A DNA stretch of 64,000 bases, taken from the NCBI GenBank assembly GCA_021845595.1, contig JAJZVV010000005.1, positions 124,001-188,000 of the forward strand, given 5' to 3'. Positions 62,212 through 64,000 of the stretch are shown one piece after another (the first letter of the stretch is position 1; each line of letters opens with the position of its first letter). The translations under genes and the position numbers were made by a program. The notes under the pieces are model-generated. The model had not been told where the DNA came from, did no database searches, and worked only from the letters and a program-made list of their open reading frames with translations. This stretch comes from Pseudomonadota bacterium. Lineage in GTDB: Bacteria > Pseudomonadota > Alphaproteobacteria > Acetobacterales > Acetobacteraceae.

Positions 62212-62640
62212 GGCAAGTCCCCCATTTTGGTGGTCTATTGAGCGCGAGTCGCCGGCCCGGTGAGCGGTAGAGGAACGATAGGAGGCGTCCGCCCAGTCGC
62301 TGATTTTAGCCAAATTTGCGCGTTTTTCAACGCTGATGCCTACCGCGACGGGGAGGCGCCGCGCCGCATGCGTAAACCTGCTGGAGACGCTTGACTCGTC
62401 ATGGGGCGGCTCGTAGGTTCCGCGCCCTCAGCCACCCGGCCCTGGCACGCTTTTGCCTTGGCGGGGTGGGGGTTGATCGCAGGCTCGGCGCATGTGGTGC
62501 CGCTAACCGGGAGTTCCCCGGCGGGCCCAGGCCACAGGCAGTGATGTTTCCCGCAGCGTGGCAAAGGCCGCGCCGTGCGGGGTGTGCCCATGGCCGGTGG
62601 CGTGCCGGAGCGGACAGTTTAAGGGGATCGGACGAGGCCT
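62212..62640. other. Non-coding region upstream of the str operon
   Basis: 429 bases between the divergent diiron gene and rpsL. The part next to the diiron gene (62230-62330) is comparatively AT-rich. A strong promoter is present at 62391-62419 (listed separately), leaving a ~215-base leader before rpsL in which no open frame with a ribosome site and no single dominant hairpin is obvious. Confidence 0.55.
62391..62419 (+). promoter_or_regulatory. Sigma-70-type promoter of the rpsL-rpsG-tuf operon
   Basis: TTGACT (62391-62396) and TAGGTT (62414-62419) are separated by exactly 17 bases. This is the form seen at many alphaproteobacterial ribosomal promoters, and it is on the correct strand ~220 bases before rpsL. 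Confidence 0.65.
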
Positions 62641-63502
<862 letters not shown>

Positions 63503-63568
63503 TCCGCGCGTCCTGAACGCAGACCTCAACGCAATACCGTCAGAGACCCGGGAACGGAGAAGACGACG

Positions 63569-64000
63569 ATGGCCAAGGCGAAATTCCAGCGCAACAAGCC
63601 GCACTGCAACATCGGCACGATTGGCCATGTGGACCACGGCAAGACATCGCTGACGGCGGCGATCACGAAGGTCCTGGCAAAGACCGGCGGGGCGACCTTC
63701 ACCGCCTACGACCAGATCGACAAGGCTCCCGAGGAGCGCGCGCGCGGCATCACGATCTCGACCGCTCACGTGGAGTACGAGACGCAGAACCGCCACTACG
63801 CCCACGTGGACTGCCCCGGTCATGCCGACTACGTGAAGAACATGATCACCGGCGCCGCGCAGATGGACGGCGCGATCCTGGTCGTCTCCGCTGCCGACGG
63901 GCCGATGCCGCAGACCCGTGAGCACATCCTGCTCGCGCGCCAGGTGGGCGTGCCGGCGCTGGTGGTGTTCATGAACAAGGTCGACATGGTCGACGACCCC
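63569..64000 (+). CDS. tuf: Elongation factor Tu, N-terminal part (3' end cut by window)
   Basis: The first 144 residues of EF-Tu, the GTPase that brings aminoacyl-tRNA to the ribosome. The start is [29 protein letters not shown] in outline with the P-loop GHVDHGKT; switch I RGITIS, G3 DCPGHADY and G4 NKVD follow. ATG 63569 has a GGAACGGAGA purine-rich site. It cannot be EF-G: the short N-terminus, [36 protein letters not shown] in outline and the effector loop are all EF-Tu. It continues beyond the window. Confidence 0.97.
   Translation, partial: MAKAKFQRNKPHCNIGTIGHVDHGKTSLTAAITKVLAKTGGATFTAYDQIDKAPEERARGITISTAHVEYETQNRHYAHVDCPGHADYVKNMITGAAQMDGAILVVSAADGPMPQTREHILLARQVGVPALVVFMNKVDMVDDP

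Overview
The window is very GC-rich, densely coded DNA with an alphaproteobacterial gene set. The KDO/lipid A genes, the complete exosortase A (XrtA) locus, the FNR/FixK-type half sites and the style of the ribosomal protein promoter together suggest a member of the Rhodospirillales, probably Acetobacteraceae-like. That placement is an inference from gene content; no rRNA is present to confirm it. The first gene (hydroxyacid dehydrogenase) and the last (EF-Tu) run off the ends.

Layout: 1-2000 holds the end of a D-2-hydroxyacid dehydrogenase and a secreted HAF-repeat protein with a PEP-CTERM tail. 2031-5888 is a tightly overlapping envelope operon: a DUF374 acyltransferase, KDO transferase (waaA), lpxK and an LpxL-type acyltransferase. 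A CDF metal transporter follows on the minus strand. 6922-11827 is a complete branched-chain amino acid type ABC importer (livHMGF plus binding protein).

11906-35856 is an exopolysaccharide/protein-sorting region. Two glycosyltransferases and a WalW-like deacetylase lead into the XrtA locus. On the minus strand lie the initiating sugar transferase and a TPR protein. Divergent on the plus strand are the export lipoprotein, chain-length protein, tyrosine kinase, outer membrane protein, AAA ATPase, deacetylase, FemAB-like protein, glycosyltransferase and an exosortase A with an extra EpsI-like domain. A tRNA-Val sits in the AT-richer divergent gap. Behind xrtA are a family 2 glycosyltransferase, two WbsX/GH99-like proteins and a methyltransferase; the second WbsX gene and the methyltransferase look compositionally foreign. 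Two XrtA substrates (PEP-CTERM proteins) lie away from the locus, at 849 and 48533.

36138-47470 contains a secreted phosphoesterase, a glycogen-debranching-type glucosidase, a DegP-like protease, serB, miaA and the ilvBNC branched-chain amino acid genes. 47529-49313 holds a PEP-CTERM GDSL esterase and an EI24/CysZ-like membrane protein. 49574-54335 is a ribose-type sugar ABC operon whose ATPase carries an extra C-terminal domain and whose last gene is a DNA methyltransferase. 54245-62211 is a catabolic-looking accessory region: an SDR, a small protein behind an FNR/FixK-type box, a luciferase-like monooxygenase, two alpha/beta hydrolases, a MarR regulator divergent from a BadI-type ring-opening hydrolase, and a diiron ferritin-like protein with a small partner. 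The window ends in the str operon (rpsL, rpsG, tuf), in which fusA is missing from its usual place.

Intergenic features include several convergent hairpin terminators, two copies of a double-hairpin repeat, and a well-formed promoter upstream of rpsL. No CRISPR array, insertion sequence, integrase or rRNA was seen.
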